A DNA stretch of 64,000 nt from Chromatiaceae bacterium (GTDB lineage: Bacteria > Pseudomonadota > Gammaproteobacteria > Chromatiales > Chromatiaceae). Made by a program: the position numbers and the translations under genes. A model generated the notes under the pieces. The model was not told where the DNA came from and did not search any database. It saw nothing but the letters and a program-made list of their open reading frames with translations. Shown piece by piece: positions 62,658 through 64,000 of the stretch (positions within the stretch are counted from its first letter, which is position 1; each line of letters starts with the position of its first letter). The stretch is taken from contig JACKML010000004.1 in the NCBI GenBank assembly GCA_024235415.1, positions 310,001-374,000 of the forward strand. Direction: 5' to 3'.

Positions 62658-62694
62658 CACCCTCTCCCCTCGGGAGAGGGATGGGGTGAGGGGG
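62658..62694. repeat. Short palindromic intergenic repeat (CCCTCTCCCC type), copy 2
   Basis: CCCTCTCCCCTCGGGAGAGGG forms a hairpin followed by ATGGGGTGAGGGGG. It is the same element as at 12463-12500. It ends five bases before the next start codon, and its GAGGGGGAG end provides the only purine-rich ribosome-binding sequence for that gene. Confidence 0.75.
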
Positions 62695-62699
62695 AGATC

Positions 62700-64000
62700 A
62701 TGACGGACAGTCTTCAGGGCTATATCTGCAACGTCTGTGGCTGGGTCTACGACCCCGAGCAGGGCGATCCGGACGGCGGCATAGCCCCGGGCACGGCCTG
62801 GGCGGACATCCCCGACGACTGGGTCTGTCCCGTATGTGGTGCGGGCAAAGAAGACTTCGCGCCACTTGACGGACCTTCTGCGACCGCGACGTCCGACAAC
62901 GCGGCGGATTCGGCACCCGATGCCAACGGCCTGGTGATCGTCGGCAGTGGGCTGGCCGGCTATTCACTGACCAGGGAACTGCGCAAACGCGACGCGGACA
63001 TGCCGATCACCGTTGTGACCGCGGACGGCGGCGAGGTCTACACCAAGCCGATGCTGTCCAACGCCCTGGCCCGCCATCACCAGCCGGATGACCTGGTGCA
63101 GAAGGATGCCGCCACCATGGCCGCAGACCTCGGTGTCGAGATCCGGACGCGCACCCGGGTCCTGGCAGTCGACAGGGCGGCCAGGACCCTGACGCTCGAT
63201 GGCGGGCACGGAACCCAGGCCCTGCCCTACGATCGCCTGGTGTTGGCGGTGGGTGCCGACGCCCGCGTGTTCCCCACCGCCGGTGCCGACGCGGTCAACA
63301 TCTTCACGGTCAACGACCTCGACGACTACCGCCGCTGGCGTGAGCGTATCGGAAACGAAGGCCGGGTCCTGCTCATTGGCGCGGGCCTGATCGGATGTGA
63401 GTTCGCCAACGACCTTGCGGTGGCCGGATTCGGCGTCGATATCGTCGATCCCGCACCCTGGCCGCTGGCAAGGCTGTTACCGGCAGAGATCGGCGGCATG
63501 CTGGTGGATGCCCTGCAGCAGGCAGGCTGCCGGCTGCACATGGGGCGCACGGTGGCCGCCTACGAGGCAGCGGAATCCGGCAGCCTGGCGACACTCGACG
63601 ACGGTTCGCCGATCATGTTCGACCACGCGCTGTCTGCAGTCGGCCTCGCCGCCCGTACCGCGCTGGCCCGTGAGGCCGGGCTGGAAGTCGACAATGGCAT
63701 CATCGTCGATCGCCATCTGCGCACCAGCGATCCTCGCATCTTCGCCGTCGGCGACTGCGCCCGGACCGAGGCCGGCCCGCTGCCCTTCATCGCCCCGCTG
63801 CTGGCACAGTCACGGGCCCTCGCCGCGACCCTGACCGGCACCGAGACCGGGCTGGTATTGCCGGCCCTGCCGGTCGTGGTCAAGACGCCCGCACTTCCGC
63901 TGGTGGTGTGCCCGCCGCCCGCCAATACCGAAGGGAGCTGGGAGCTGGACCTGGGGGATGGCGAGGCCGAAGCGGTCTTCCGGACCCCCGCAGGCGCTGA
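62700..64000 (+). CDS. Rubredoxin-rubredoxin reductase fusion, right end cut by the window
   Basis: A flavoprotein with an N-terminal rubredoxin. Residues 1-54 form the rubredoxin (YICNVCGWVYDPEQGDP and DDWVCPVCGAGKEDF). A linker of about 20 residues leads to an FAD/NAD(P) oxidoreductase with VIVGSGLAGYSLTREL, the NAD(P) site LLIGAGLIGCEFAND and the FAD motif RIFAVGDCAR. The frame is open from the ATG at 62700 to the window edge (433 codons) without a stop. It probably reduces rubrerythrin or other partners with NAD(P)H. The free-standing reductase is usually shorter; the fusion lets one polypeptide hold donor and carrier. Confidence 0.92.
   Translation, partial: MTDSLQGYICNVCGWVYDPEQGDPDGGIAPGTAWADIPDDWVCPVCGAGKEDFAPLDGPSATATSDNAADSAPDANGLVIVGSGLAGYSLTRELRKRDADMPITVVTADGGEVYTKPMLSNALARHHQPDDLVQKDAATMAADLGVEIRTRTRVLAVDRAARTLTLDGGHGTQALPYDRLVLAVGADARVFPTAGADAVNIFTVNDLDDYRRWRERIGNEGRVLLIGAGLIGCEFANDLAVAGFGVDIVDPAPWPLARLLPAEIGGMLVDALQQAGCRLHMGRTVAAYEAAESGSLATLDDGSPIMFDHALSAVGLAARTALAREAGLEVDNGIIVDRHLRTSDPRIFAVGDCARTEAGPLPFIAPLLAQSRALAATLTGTETGLVLPALPVVVKTPALPLVVCPPPANTEGSWELDLGDGEAEAVFRTPAGA

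Overview
The window is GC-rich, densely packed DNA from a gammaproteobacterium. The best guess is a member of the Chromatiales or a related sulfur-oxidising, chemolithotrophic lineage. The evidence is the ubiC-ubiA pair, the DctB/DctD regulators, a peroxiredoxin-glutaredoxin fusion next to an NADH-type glutathione(-amide) reductase (a pair described from purple sulfur bacteria), and a complete hydrogen-oxidation locus. The taxonomic call is inference. No rRNA, tRNA, CRISPR array, transposase or phage gene was seen.

Layout. 1-6.1 kb: biotin genes (bioB and partial bioF), comF, a dksA variant with one zinc-site cysteine, and the ubiC-ubiA-hydrolase operon. 6.2-6.8 kb: a 600-bp non-coding foldback repeat. 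6.8-14 kb: recG, a patatin-like lipoprotein, yjbQ, an IalB-like protein, then the Prx/Grx fusion and reductase behind an OxyR-like site. 14-18 kb: a FIST sensor protein with a large hybrid histidine kinase. 18-21.4 kb: a mechanosensitive-channel-like protein, a stand-alone MgtE_N/CBS protein and MgtE. 21.4-25.5 kb: DctD and DctB regulators, an SCP2-like protein and ridA. 25.6-31.5 kb: the conserved block lnt-corC-ybeY-phoH-miaB plus small proteins. 31.6-33.3 kb: a histidine kinase.

33.4-53.6 kb is the centre of interest, a hydrogenase island. One leftward operon of about 11.5 kb carries hybO-hybA-hybB-hybC (small subunit, ferredoxin, membrane subunit, large subunit), the protease hybD, a HupF/HybG chaperone, hybE, and hypBCDE-hypX. 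It starts at a good sigma-54 -24/-12 element. A second leftward operon encodes the H2-sensing system: kinase HupT, regulatory hydrogenase HupUV, a small membrane protein, HupK, HypA and the NtrC-type regulator HupR. The inferred circuit is that HupUV senses H2, HupT/HupR relay the signal, and sigma-54 polymerase transcribes the Hyb enzyme, which feeds electrons to quinone. Two features stand out: an E. coli Hyb-type enzyme is wired to an aerobic-type H2 sensor and to HypX, and HybO has proline where a proximal-cluster cysteine is expected.

53.9-64 kb: an orphan 1,248-residue lipoprotein, a Cys-rich MarR regulator divergent from cytochrome P460, an alpha/beta hydrolase fused to a TlpA-like thioredoxin domain, catalase behind a second OxyR-like site, rubrerythrin, and a rubredoxin-rubredoxin reductase fusion running off the right edge. 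Together with the Prx/Grx-reductase pair this gives the region a strong peroxide-defence theme.
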